This document shows positions 1 to 7,870 of a stretch of 64,000 bases of DNA, piece by piece. A model generated the notes under the pieces. The model worked only from the letters and a program-made list of their open reading frames with translations, made no database searches and had not been told where the DNA came from. Made by a program: the position numbers and the translations under genes. Each line of letters opens with the position of its first letter. The stretch's first letter is position 1. This DNA is from Actibacterium sp. MT2.3-13A (GTDB taxonomy: Bacteria > Pseudomonadota > Alphaproteobacteria > Rhodobacterales > Rhodobacteraceae), in NCBI RefSeq assembly GCF_018139985.1, contig NZ_JAGSOU010000008.1, positions 109,364 to 173,363 on the forward strand. The letters are read 5' to 3'.

Positions 1-1072
1 ACACCCGCGCCCCGATCAGGCCGAAGCCCAGCCCCAGCGCGATGCCGATCAGCCCTCCGATCAGCGACAGCACGATCGCCTCGACCAGGAATTGCAGCAG
101 CACCTGCCGCTCGGTCGCGCCGACGGCCAGGCGGATGCCGATCTCGCGCGTGCGCTCGGTCACCGAGACCAGCATGATGTTCATGATCCCGATGCCGCCC
201 ACCAGAAGGCTGACCGCGGCCACCGCCGACAGCAGCCCGGTCAGGACGGTGGTGATGCCGGTCAGCATGGAGGTGATCTGCTTCATGTCGAAGACGTTGA
301 AATCGTCCTCCTCGCCCGGCGAGATGCGGCGGCGCTCGCGCATCAGGCGTTCGATATCGGCGCGCGCCTTGTCGGTGGAGATGCCGTCGCGGATCGCGGC
401 GTAGATCATCGCCACGTCCTGATTGCCCGCGACGCGGCGGTGAAAGGCGCGGATCGGGATCAGCACCAGATCGTCCTGATCCGTGCCGAAGCCGGAGGCG
501 CCCTTTTCCGCCAGCACACCGATCACCCGGCACGAGATCTGCTTGAGGCGGATCATCTCGCCCAGCGGGCTGGCGTTGCCGAACAGCTCCTGGCGGACGG
601 TCTCGCCCAGGATGCAGGCCGCCGCGCCGCTGCGCTGCTCGCTCTCGTAGAACTCGCGCCCCTCGGCGACGGCCCAGTCGGTGGCGACGAGATAGCGGTT
701 GTCGGTGCCGGTCACGGTGGTGGCGTGGTTGCGGTTGCCCGCGATCGCGATCATCGTGCGCGCGTTCGAGGGCGTGGCCACGCGCACGGCCGGAATCTGC
801 GCCTCGATCGCCTCGACATCCCGCAACGTCAGGCTGGCCGCGCTGCCGCCGCCCCCGCCCGGTCCGCCGCGCGCCTGGCCGGGGCGGACCATCAGCAGGT
901 TGGTGCCGAGCTTGGCGACGTCACGCTCGACCTGCGCGGTGGAGCCCTGGCCGATGGTGACCATGGCGATCACCGCCGCCACCCCGATCACGATGCCCAG
1001 CACCGTCAGGAAAGAGCGCAGCGCGTTGCGCAGGATGGCCTGCAGGGCCAGGCGGAGGGTCTCAAACAGCAT
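1..1072 (-). CDS. MacB-like ABC transporter permease (3' end cut by window edge)
   Basis: Inner-membrane permease of a MacAB-type tripartite efflux or export system. The N-terminus reads MLFETLRLALQAILRNALRS followed by a hydrophobic segment (about residues 20-42), then a large periplasmic MacB-type domain. Near the end of the visible part is the FtsX-type signature GGIGIMNIMLVSVTERTREI and a second hydrophobic stretch. About 357 codons are present; the family is usually about 400, so roughly the last 45 are missing beyond position 1. The ATG at 1072 overlaps the stop of the ATPase gene by 11 bp, so the two are translationally coupled. The substrate (drug, peptide, lipid or toxin) cannot be read from the sequence. 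Confidence 0.88.
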   Translation of the reverse strand, partial: MLFETLRLALQAILRNALRSFLTVLGIVIGVAAVIAMVTIGQGSTAQVERDVAKLGTNLLMVRPGQARGGPGGGGGSAASLTLRDVEAIEAQIPAVRVATPSNARTMIAIAGNRNHATTVTGTDNRYLVATDWAVAEGREFYESEQRSGAAACILGETVRQELFGNASPLGEMIRLKQISCRVIGVLAEKGASGFGTDQDDLVLIPIRAFHRRVAGNQDVAMIYAAIRDGISTDKARADIERLMRERRRISPGEEDDFNVFDMKQITSMLTGITTVLTGLLSAVAAVSLLVGGIGIMNIMLVSVTERTREIGIRLAVGATERQVLLQFLVEAIVLSLIGGLIGIALGLGFGLIGARV

Positions 1073-1784
1073 CCGCCGGGCCCCCGTTTGCCGCGCCGTC
1101 GCTTTCCACCCGGCCGTCGACGAAATGGATCAGCCGACGGGCGTATTCCGCCATGTCGTGCTCATGGGTGACCATGATGATGGTGATCCCCTCGTCGCGG
1201 TTGAGCTGGGTCAGCAGCTCCATGATCTCGCGGCTGCGGGCGGTGTCGAGATTGCCGGTGGGCTCGTCGGCCAGCACCACGTCCGGCCTCGTCACGATGG
1301 CCCGCGCGATGGCCACGCGCTGCTGCTGCCCGCCCGACAGCTGCGAGGGGTCGTGATGCGCGCGCGCGCCCAGCCCGACCTTGTCCAGCGCCGCGCGCGC
1401 CAGCCGGTTGCGGTCGCGCCGCGCCAGCCCCTTGTAGATCAGCGGCAGTTCCACATTGTCGAGGGCCGATGTGCGCGCCAGCAGGTTGAAGCCCTGGAAC
1501 ACGAAGCCGAAGCAGTTGCGCCGCAGCAGCGCGCGCTGGTCGCGCGCCAGCGCCCCCACCTCGGCCCCGAGAAAGCGGTAGCTGCCGGCAGTCGGCGTAT
1601 CGAGGCAGCCCAAGATGTTCATCGCCGTCGACTTGCCCGAACCCGAGGGCCCCATAATGGCCACGAACTCGCCCGCCGCGATGGTCAGGTCCACATCCTG
1701 CAGCGCGTGCACCTCGGCGGCGCCCGCGCCGTAGGTCTTGGTGATGCCCGACAGGGCGATCAGGGGGGGCGCGGCATCGGTCAT
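1062..1784 (-). CDS. MacB-type ABC transporter ATP-binding protein
   Basis: Stand-alone ATPase subunit (240 aa) powering the neighbouring permease and fusion protein. Walker A GPSGSGKS is at about residues 45-52, the ABC signature LSGGQQQRVAIA at 149-160, Walker B VVLADEP at 169-175 with the following TGNLD D-loop, and the switch histidine in THEHD near 207. The LolD/MacB-like class of ATPase is typical for FtsX-fold permeases. I chose the ATG at 1784 because it begins the family's normal N-terminus and overlaps the upstream stop as ATGA; the in-frame extension further upstream is arginine-rich shadow sequence. Domain and permease are on separate polypeptides here, unlike E. coli MacB where they are fused. 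Confidence 0.93.
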   Translation of the reverse strand: MTDAAPPLIALSGITKTYGAGAAEVHALQDVDLTIAAGEFVAIMGPSGSGKSTAMNILGCLDTPTAGSYRFLGAEVGALARDQRALLRRNCFGFVFQGFNLLARTSALDNVELPLIYKGLARRDRNRLARAALDKVGLGARAHHDPSQLSGGQQQRVAIARAIVTRPDVVLADEPTGNLDTARSREIMELLTQLNRDEGITIIMVTHEHDMAEYARRLIHFVDGRVESDGAANGGPADAV

Positions 1785-3037
1785 TCGCTCACGATGTCCA
1801 CGATGACGCGGTCGCCGGGGACGAGGCCGCCCTCGACGATCGCCGTGACCATGCCGTCGGTCTCGCCGGTGCGGACCTCGACCGGCTGCATCCCGTCCTC
1901 GCGCAGCACCCACAGGGTGCGCCAGCCCTCGGGGCTGACGGTGACCCGTGTGGCCGGCGCGCGCGAGGGCGGGCGGAACAGAAGCCCCAGCAGCCCGCGG
2001 CCGCTGTTCTCCTCCGCCTCCGGTTCGGTCGGCGGGGCGAAACGGAGCGCGGCGTTGGAGACGGTCAGCGCCTCCTCGATGCGGGCGACGGTGATGTCGG
2101 CGGTCGCGGTCATGCCCGGGCGCAGCAGCATCGCGTCGTTGTCGATCGACAGGATTGCCTTGTAGGTCACGACGCCGTCGATGGTCTCGGAGGCGTAGCG
2201 CAGTTCGGAGATCACCGCCGGGAAGCGGCGGTCCTGATAGGCCTCGACGCTGAATTCGGCTGCATCCCCCACCTCGACCTTGCCGATGTCGGCCTCGTCG
2301 ATATCCACGCGCAGCTCCATCCGGCGCAGATCCTCGGCGATGGTGAACAGCACCGGTGCCTGCAGCGAGGAGGCCACGATCTGCCCGGGATTGGCGTCGA
2401 GGTCCAGCACCACCCCGTCGATGGGCGAACAGATGCAGGCCTTGGCGAGGTTGGCCTCCTCGACCTTTAGATCGGCCTCGGCGACGCGCTGGTCGGCCGC
2501 CGCGCTTTGCAGCGCGGCCTGGGCGCGGGCATAGACGGCTTGGGCGGCGCGGAAATCCTGCGGCGACACGATCCCGCGCCGGTCGAGTTCCACCATGCGG
2601 TCGTAATTCTCGCGGGTCTCCCTGACCGTCGCGCGGGCCTCGGCCACGCGGGCCTGGCGCGCGGCCAGCATCGCGCGGGCATGTTCGAGCGAGGCTTCCA
2701 GCTTATCCGTGTCCAGCCGCGCCAGCTCCTGCCCGGCCTTCACGGGGCTGTTGTAGTCCACCAGAACCTCGCGCAGCGTACCGCTCAGCTCCGACGAGAT
2801 CTCGACCAGGTTGGTGGGCTCGACCGTTCCGGTGGCGGTGACGGTGACCACGACGGGGCCGAGCGCGGCCTCGACCGTTTCGTAGCGGCGCTCGCCCTCG
2901 GGGCGGCCGGCGGCCCACCACAGCCAGCCCCCGGCCCCGAGCCCGAGCAGCACGACCAGCCACAGCACGCGCCGGAGCGGGCTGCGGGAGCGGCCCGCGC
3001 GGATGATCTCGTCGATATCGGTCCTGGTCTGGGTCAT
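1781..3037 (-). CDS. HlyD/MacA-family periplasmic membrane fusion protein
   Basis: Membrane fusion (adaptor) subunit, 418 aa, first gene of the macA-ATPase-permease operon. It has a short cytoplasmic N-terminus, one transmembrane helix at about residues 24-43 ending in GGWLWWAAG, a lipoyl half-motif (GTVEPTNLVEISSELSG), a long alanine/arginine/glutamate coiled-coil hairpin (about residues 115-205), then the second lipoyl half with SPIDGVVLDLDANPGQIV and beta-barrel domains. This order is diagnostic for MacA/RND-type adaptors. Its stop overlaps the ATPase start (ATGA). No outer-membrane TolC homologue lies in the window, so that partner must be encoded elsewhere. Confidence 0.92.
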   Translation of the reverse strand: MTQTRTDIDEIIRAGRSRSPLRRVLWLVVLLGLGAGGWLWWAAGRPEGERRYETVEAALGPVVVTVTATGTVEPTNLVEISSELSGTLREVLVDYNSPVKAGQELARLDTDKLEASLEHARAMLAARQARVAEARATVRETRENYDRMVELDRRGIVSPQDFRAAQAVYARAQAALQSAAADQRVAEADLKVEEANLAKACICSPIDGVVLDLDANPGQIVASSLQAPVLFTIAEDLRRMELRVDIDEADIGKVEVGDAAEFSVEAYQDRRFPAVISELRYASETIDGVVTYKAILSIDNDAMLLRPGMTATADITVARIEEALTVSNAALRFAPPTEPEAEENSGRGLLGLLFRPPSRAPATRVTVSPEGWRTLWVLREDGMQPVEVRTGETDGMVTAIVEGGLVPGDRVIVDIVSE

Positions 3038-3097
3038 GGATTGGTCCGGCCGTTGGGCGTGCGGCACCCTGATACCTGCTTTCGGCCCGGCGCGGCC

Positions 3098-3111
3098 TTG
3101 ATCCGGGTCAA
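3098..3111. promoter_or_regulatory. FNR/FnrL-type half-palindrome in the macA-waaA divergent gap
   Basis: TTGATCCGGGTCAA matches the FNR/FnrL consensus TTGAT-N4-ATCAA at nine of ten specified positions. It lies in the 219-bp gap between divergent macA (start 3037, 60 bp away) and waaA (start 3257). FnrL is the anaerobic regulator in Rhodobacter-type bacteria, so oxygen control of the efflux operon is possible. One isolated site in GC-rich DNA is weak evidence. I see no convincing -35/-10 pair elsewhere in the gap. Confidence 0.4.
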
Positions 3112-3256
3112 GCGCGGCGCGATTGGCCGGACGAACGCGGAGGGCGCCCGGGGTGGGCGCGATGGCGCCCGACCGTGGGCGGGTGGCGCCGGAGCCGCAG
3201 CGCTTGCCAGCCGCCCGCGCGCCGCGTAACCCTTTGGCAACCGTCCGAAAGCGAAA

Positions 3257-4552
3257 GTGCGCCCGTTGTTCCTCTACCGGCTTCTGCTGACCCTTGCCGC
3301 GCCCGTCATCGCCCTCGGCCTCGCGCGGCGCGACCGGCGCGATGGGCTGGACGAGCGGCTGGGCGGCCACGGCGCCGGCGCGGCGCGGCGCGGCGCGGTG
3401 ATCTGGCTGCACGCCGCCTCCAACGGCGAGCTGACGGCGGCCCGGCCGCTGATCGCGGCGCTGCTGGCGCGCGATGCGCGGCTGTGGCTGGTGATCACCT
3501 GCAACAGCGCCACCGGGCGGGCGCTGGCGCAGGGCTGGGGCCTGCCGCGCACCGAGGTGCGGCTGGCGCCGCTGGACTACCGGCTGTGCCTGCGCCGGTT
3601 CCTCGGCAACTGGCAGCCCGACGCGCTGATCGTGATCGAATCCGAACTCTGGCCCAACCGCCTGACCGAGATGGCGCGGCGGCACCGCCCGGTGCTGGTG
3701 CTCTCCGCCCGGATCTCGGAGCGCAGCGCGCGGCTCTGGGCGCGGCTGCCGGGCCTCACCCGCCGGGTGATGGGCGCGATCAGCCTGCTCTCGGCGCAGG
3801 ATGCGGGGTCCGAGGCGCGGTTCCTGTCGCTGGGCCTGCCGCCCGACCGGCTGGCCCCGGCCCTGAACCTGAAGACCGGCGCCGCCCCCGCCGCCCCCGA
3901 CCCCGCCGAGCTGGCCCGCCTGCGCCCGCTGTTCCCGCACGGCGCGACGCTGCTGGCGGCCTCGACCCACGAGGGCGAGGAGGGGCCGATCCTGATGGGC
4001 TTCCGCCGGGCGCTGGCCGAGCGCCCCGAACTGCGGCTGATCCTCGCCCCGCGCCACCCGCGCCGCAGTGCCGATATCCAGGCGATCCTGCGCCGGCAGG
4101 GGCTGGGCTTCGCCGTCCGCTCGGCGGGCGAGGTGCCGGATGCCGGGACGCCGGTCTATCTCGCCGACACGCTGGGCGAGATGGGGCTGTGGTATGCGCT
4201 GGCCGGCACCACCTTCGTCGGCGGCTCGCTGGTGGCCAAGGGCGGGCACACCCCGTTCGAGCCCGCCGCCCACGGCTCGGCGCTGCTGCATGGGCCCTAC
4301 CTGGAGAACTTCGCCGAGGTCTATGCCGCGCTCGAGGCCGCGGGCGGCTCGCGCCGGGTCGAGGGGGCCGACGACCTGCGCGCCGCGCTGCTGAGCCTTG
4401 ACGAGGCCGGCCGCGCGCGCATGGCCGAGGCGGCCGCGCGCGTGACCGAACGGCTGCATGACAGCGCCGGGCTCGACCCGCTGATCGACCGGCTGGCCGA
4501 CCTGACCGGCGACACCAACCTCCGCGCCCCGCAAAAAGGAGAGACCCCATGA
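3257..4552 (+). CDS. waaA: 3-deoxy-D-manno-octulosonic acid (Kdo) transferase
   Basis: Membrane-associated GT-B glycosyltransferase that adds Kdo from CMP-Kdo to lipid IVA in lipopolysaccharide core synthesis. The 431-aa length is normal. It starts with a hydrophobic anchor (residues 1-22), then HAASNGE with the catalytic glutamate near 58, ESELWPN at 128-134, TLGEMG at 305-310, and the C-terminal donor-site block GGSLVAKGGHTPFEP (322-336) followed by GPYLENF. The start is a GTG; there is no better ATG. The last codon overlaps the next gene as ATGA. In many relatives waaA is followed by lpxK; here it is followed by a dehydratase instead. Confidence 0.92.
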   Translation: MRPLFLYRLLLTLAAPVIALGLARRDRRDGLDERLGGHGAGAARRGAVIWLHAASNGELTAARPLIAALLARDARLWLVITCNSATGRALAQGWGLPRTEVRLAPLDYRLCLRRFLGNWQPDALIVIESELWPNRLTEMARRHRPVLVLSARISERSARLWARLPGLTRRVMGAISLLSAQDAGSEARFLSLGLPPDRLAPALNLKTGAAPAAPDPAELARLRPLFPHGATLLAASTHEGEEGPILMGFRRALAERPELRLILAPRHPRRSADIQAILRRQGLGFAVRSAGEVPDAGTPVYLADTLGEMGLWYALAGTTFVGGSLVAKGGHTPFEPAAHGSALLHGPYLENFAEVYAALEAAGGSRRVEGADDLRAALLSLDEAGRARMAEAAARVTERLHDSAGLDPLIDRLADLTGDTNLRAPQKGETP

Positions 4553-5529
4553 CCGCCCCCTATTTCACCCGCGACGCCCTGGAACAGGCCGCGGCGCTGG
4601 TCCACACCCAGATGCCGCCCACCCCGCAATATGCCTGGCCACTGCTGGCCGAGGCCGCGGGCTGCGAGGTCTGGGTCAAGCACGAGAACCACACCCCCAT
4701 CGGCGCCTTCAAGGTGCGCGGCGGCATCACCCTGATCGACTGGCTGAGGCGCACCCAACCCGACGTGCCCGGCATCGTCACCGCCACCCGCGGCAACCAC
4801 GGCCAGAGCCAGGCGCGCGCCGCCCGCGCCGCGGGGCTGACCGCCAGGGTCTATGTCCCGCACGGCAACTCGGTCGAGAAGAACGCCGCGATGCGCGCCT
4901 TCGGGGCCGATCTGATCGAATTCGGCGCGGATTTCGACACCGCGCGGGAAGAAGCGATGCGCGTGGCCGAGGCCGAGGGGCTGTTCCCCGTGCCGCCCTT
5001 CCACCGCGAGCTGGTGCGCGGCGTTGCGACCTACGCGCTGGAATTCTTCGCCGCGCAGCCCGATCTCGATGCCGTCTATGTGCCGATCGGCTGCGGCTCG
5101 GGCATCTGCGGCACGATCGCGGCGCGCGACGCGCTGGGGCTTAGGACGCAGGTGATCGGCGTGGTCTCGGAAAACGCGCAGACCGCGAAACTGTCGGTCG
5201 AGGCGGGCCGCATGGTCGAGACCGAAACCGCCCGCACCTTCGCCGACGGCATGGCCGTGCGGATCCCGGTGCAGGAGGCGTTCGACATCTATTCGAAGGG
5301 CGCCGAGCGCATCGTGGCGGTCAGCGAGGAGGAGATCGCCGAGGCCATCCGCCTCTACTACACCGCCACCCACAACCTGGCCGAGGGCGCGGGCGCGGCG
5401 GCGCTGGCCGCGCTGATGCAGGAGCGCGACCGGATGCGCGGCAGGCGCGCGGGCGTGATCCTGTCGGGCGGCAATATCGACGCGGGTTGGTTCCTCGGCG
5501 TGATGCAGGGCTGCCCGCCCAAGGTCTAG
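4549..5529 (+). CDS. PLP-dependent serine/threonine dehydratase family protein
   Basis: Fold-type II PLP enzyme, 326 aa, that deaminates a beta-hydroxy amino acid (threonine, serine or 3-hydroxyaspartate). The PLP lysine is K55 in GAFKVRGG, the substrate loop is TATRGNHGQ (78-86), the phosphate-binding loop GCGSGICG (181-188), and SGGN near 308 closes the cofactor site. No C-terminal ACT domain is present, so it is a catabolic or biodegradative type rather than the isoleucine-regulated IlvA. It is translationally coupled to waaA by an ATGA overlap, with no obvious metabolic link. Its TAG stop lies in a CTAG palindrome shared with the convergent thpR gene. Exact substrate unresolved. Confidence 0.87.
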   Translation: MTAPYFTRDALEQAAALVHTQMPPTPQYAWPLLAEAAGCEVWVKHENHTPIGAFKVRGGITLIDWLRRTQPDVPGIVTATRGNHGQSQARAARAAGLTARVYVPHGNSVEKNAAMRAFGADLIEFGADFDTAREEAMRVAEAEGLFPVPPFHRELVRGVATYALEFFAAQPDLDAVYVPIGCGSGICGTIAARDALGLRTQVIGVVSENAQTAKLSVEAGRMVETETARTFADGMAVRIPVQEAFDIYSKGAERIVAVSEEEIAEAIRLYYTATHNLAEGAGAAALAALMQERDRMRGRRAGVILSGGNIDAGWFLGVMQGCPPKV

Positions 5530-6065
5530 CCCAGCGGGTAGCGCGCCAATTCCGAGTGGATCGGGCCGCCGGGGCGCAGATCGGAGCGGTAGAGGCGGAA
5601 ATCCGCAACCGTGAAGGGCGGCGCGGCGAAATCCGCCCGCTCCGCCACCGCCCGCTCCAGCCGCGCTCCGTCGAAGCGGCCAGGGATCAGCCGGCCCAGC
5701 GTGACATGGGGGATGTAGCGTTTCGAATCGGGCGTCAGCCCGGCGCGGCGCGCGGCCTGTTCGACCTTGGCCTGCAGATGCATCAGCGCCGGGCTCTCGC
5801 GCACCCCGACATAGACGACGCGCGGCTTGTGCCCGCCGAACATTCCCACCCCCGACAGCGCCAGATCGAACCGTTCGGCCCGGATCGCGTCAAAGGCGTA
5901 ATGCGCCTCCTCCAGCGCCGACTCCGCGACATCGCCCAGAAAGGCCAGCGTCAGGTGCATGTTCTTGGGCGCCACCGGCCGGGTCACGGGCAGGCCCTGC
6001 TGCACCAGCCGCAACTCGAACAGCACGTCATCGGGCAGGTCGATGGCGACGAAGGCGCGGATCAT
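5526..6065 (-). CDS. thpR: RNA 2',3'-cyclic phosphodiesterase (2'-5' RNA ligase family)
   Basis: Cytoplasmic 2H phosphoesterase, 179 aa, acting on RNA or nucleotide 2',3'-cyclic phosphates. The two catalytic HxT motifs are HLTLAFLG (His37) and HVTLGRL (His120), the family hallmark, and the length is typical. The start is the ATG at 6065, whose ATGA overlaps the stop of the deacetylase gene; longer readings upstream are shadows of that gene. It is the third gene of a tightly coupled peroxidase-deacetylase-thpR operon. The stop uses the same CTAG tetranucleotide as the convergent dehydratase. Confidence 0.93.
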   Translation of the reverse strand: MIRAFVAIDLPDDVLFELRLVQQGLPVTRPVAPKNMHLTLAFLGDVAESALEEAHYAFDAIRAERFDLALSGVGMFGGHKPRVVYVGVRESPALMHLQAKVEQAARRAGLTPDSKRYIPHVTLGRLIPGRFDGARLERAVAERADFAAPPFTVADFRLYRSDLRPGGPIHSELARYPLG

Positions 6066-7180
6066 GGCGGTGACCTCCTGTCCAGCACGTCCAGCCGCGC
6101 GCGCAGCTCGGGGCGCACCGGCCCCGCGCGCGGGGCGTCGCGCAGGGTGGTGAACCAATGCCCGGGCGGGGTGCGGCCCCGGCTGTGACCCTCCCAGCTG
6201 AGCCCGCGCAGCACAGCCTCGGCAGGCTCGGGCAGGCGGGCCGGAATGTCCAGCCCGTTCAACGTGGCCCAGACCCCGGTCCAGAGCCGCCCGACCGACC
6301 ACGGGTTGTAGCCGCCCCCGCCCAGCACAAGGTAGCGCGGGGAAAGCGGGCGCAGCGCCGCGACCACCTCCCAATGGGCGTTGTTGGACAGCGCGAGACG
6401 CGACAGCGGATCCTCTGCCACCGCGTCGGCGCCGCATTGCAGGACGATGGCGTGGGGCGCGAAATCGGACACCCGGGGCAGGATCAGCCGCTCCAGCACC
6501 AGCGCCATCTCGGTATCGTTGAGGCCGCGCGGCACCGGCAGGTTGAAGGCGTTGCCGCCGGCGTCGTCCTCCAGCCCGCCGGTGAAGGGCCAGCGCCGCT
6601 CCTCATGCACCGAGATCAAAAGCGTGTCGGGATCGCCGGAAAAGGCCGTCTCCACGCCGTCGCCGTGATGGGCGTCGATATCGACATAGGCGATGCGGCG
6701 CGCGCCATTGCGGCGCAGCGACAGCATCGCCAGCACCGGGTCGTTGAGATAGCAGAACCCGCTGGCCCGGTCGCGCAGCCCGTGATGGGTGCCGCCGGCG
6801 GGGTGATAGACGGCCCCGCCGCCCGCCAGCAACTCGCCCGCCAGCAGCGCCCCGCCCGCGCCGGTGGCGGGGCGGCGGAACATCTCGGCAAAGACCGGGT
6901 TGGAACCGGTTCCTAGGCCGTGGCGCGCGCGCACCTCGGCGCTGACCGCCTGCGCGGCCTCGGCGGCCTGCAGCGCGGCGATGTAGCCGGGGTCGTGGAA
7001 CAGCGCCAGCGCCGCCGGCTTGGCGCGCGGGCTGGTGCGATACTGGTCCGGCCCCAGCCAGCCCAGCGCCCGCGAAAGGTCCATCACCGTGGAGACGCGC
7101 GGCACCCGCAGCGGATGCCACGGCCCGTAGCTGGAGCCACGGTAGATCTCCGAGCCGAGGAAGAGGGGCGCGCCGCTCAC
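6062..7180 (-). CDS. Histone deacetylase family protein (AcuC/acetylpolyamine amidohydrolase class)
   Basis: Zinc amidohydrolase of the arginase/HDAC fold, 372 aa, removing acetyl groups from protein lysines or small amines. Key residues are visible: the twin histidines in HPAGGTHHG (132-133), the zinc ligands in YVDIDAHHGDG (D169, H171), the third ligand D252 in QCGADA, and the transition-state tyrosine Y291 in GGGGYN. All catalytic positions are intact. The start is a GTG at 7180 overlapping the upstream peroxidase stop as GTGA; no ATG fits the conserved N-terminus. Its 3' end overlaps thpR as ATGA. Substrate unknown; class II-like bacterial deacetylase or acetoin-utilisation-type protein. 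Confidence 0.92.
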   Translation of the reverse strand: MSGAPLFLGSEIYRGSSYGPWHPLRVPRVSTVMDLSRALGWLGPDQYRTSPRAKPAALALFHDPGYIAALQAAEAAQAVSAEVRARHGLGTGSNPVFAEMFRRPATGAGGALLAGELLAGGGAVYHPAGGTHHGLRDRASGFCYLNDPVLAMLSLRRNGARRIAYVDIDAHHGDGVETAFSGDPDTLLISVHEERRWPFTGGLEDDAGGNAFNLPVPRGLNDTEMALVLERLILPRVSDFAPHAIVLQCGADAVAEDPLSRLALSNNAHWEVVAALRPLSPRYLVLGGGGYNPWSVGRLWTGVWATLNGLDIPARLPEPAEAVLRGLSWEGHSRGRTPPGHWFTTLRDAPRAGPVRPELRARLDVLDRRSPP

Positions 7181-7704
7181 CTCGGCAGCAGCGCCTCGAC
7201 CGCGCCGGTGATCTGGCGCGACATCGGATTGACGCGCGCCCCCCAGCTGCCCGCCAGTTCGCCGTCGGGTCCGATCAGCACCTTGTTGAAGTTCCAGCGC
7301 GGCGCGACGCCGTGCTCCTCGGCCAGCCACCGGTAGAAGGGATGGGCGTCGGGCCCGCGCACATGGGTGATCTCGGTCATCGGCAGGTCGAGGCCGAAGG
7401 TGTTCTCGCAGAACTCCCTGACCTCGGCCTCGCTGCCCAACTCCTGCCGGAAATCGTCCGACGGCACCGCCAGCACCACCAGCCCGCGCTCGCGGTAGCG
7501 GTCGTAGAGCGCCTGCAAATCCTTGTATTGCGGGGTGAAGCCACAGAGCGAGGCGGTGTTGACCACCAGCACCGGGCGCCCGGCCCATTCGCCGAGGCTC
7601 AGCGTGCCGCCGTCGATCGAGGCGAAGGCGAAGGTGAAGGGCGCGCGGGCCGCCGCGGGCAGCGCGAGGCCGACGAGGGCCGCGATCAGGATCAGCAGTC
7701 GCAT
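7177..7704 (-). CDS. Glutathione peroxidase family protein with signal peptide
   Basis: Thiol peroxidase of the GPx fold, 175 aa. The first 20 residues (MRLLILIAALVGLALPAAAR) form a cleavable signal peptide, so it should act in the periplasm. The peroxidatic cysteine is C54 in NTASLCGFTPQY, and the conserved Trp-Asn pair lies in WNFNK (137-138). The usual glutamine motif (PCNQF in classical GPx) reads VPSDDF here, so one member of the catalytic tetrad is replaced. C99 in EFCEN could serve as resolving cysteine. First gene of the operon with the HDAC-like protein and thpR, and divergent from the Nudix gene. Confidence 0.9.
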   Translation of the reverse strand: MRLLILIAALVGLALPAAARAPFTFAFASIDGGTLSLGEWAGRPVLVVNTASLCGFTPQYKDLQALYDRYRERGLVVLAVPSDDFRQELGSEAEVREFCENTFGLDLPMTEITHVRGPDAHPFYRWLAEEHGVAPRWNFNKVLIGPDGELAGSWGARVNPMSRQITGAVEALLPR

Positions 7705-7815
7705 GGTCTGCGGGCCTCCGTCCCGCGATCGGTCTTTTCCGAACAGCTATCGCGCCCGGCGCGGCGGTCAAGCCCGCCGGGCGGCGCCGGTTGCGCGGGT
7801 CCGGGGCGCCGCCCC

Positions 7816-7845
7816 TTGCGCAAACGCGGCGGTCGCGCATATCCT
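7816..7845 (+). promoter_or_regulatory. Candidate sigma70 promoter for the Nudix gene
   Basis: TTGCGC at 7816-7821 and TATCCT at 7840-7845 are separated by 18 bp, followed by a purine-rich ribosome-binding site (AAAAGGGA, 7853-7860) before the GTG at 7871. Placement fits a short leader. This is a consensus match by eye only. Confidence 0.4.
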
Positions 7846-7870
7846 TTCGCACAAAAGGGAAGAGCAGTCC

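Noticed and set aside
1781..4534. Very long minus-strand reading frame of 917 codons spanning macA and the waaA region
   Set aside because: Only the macA part (1781-3037) is protein-like; the rest is the GC-rich antisense shadow of waaA without family features.
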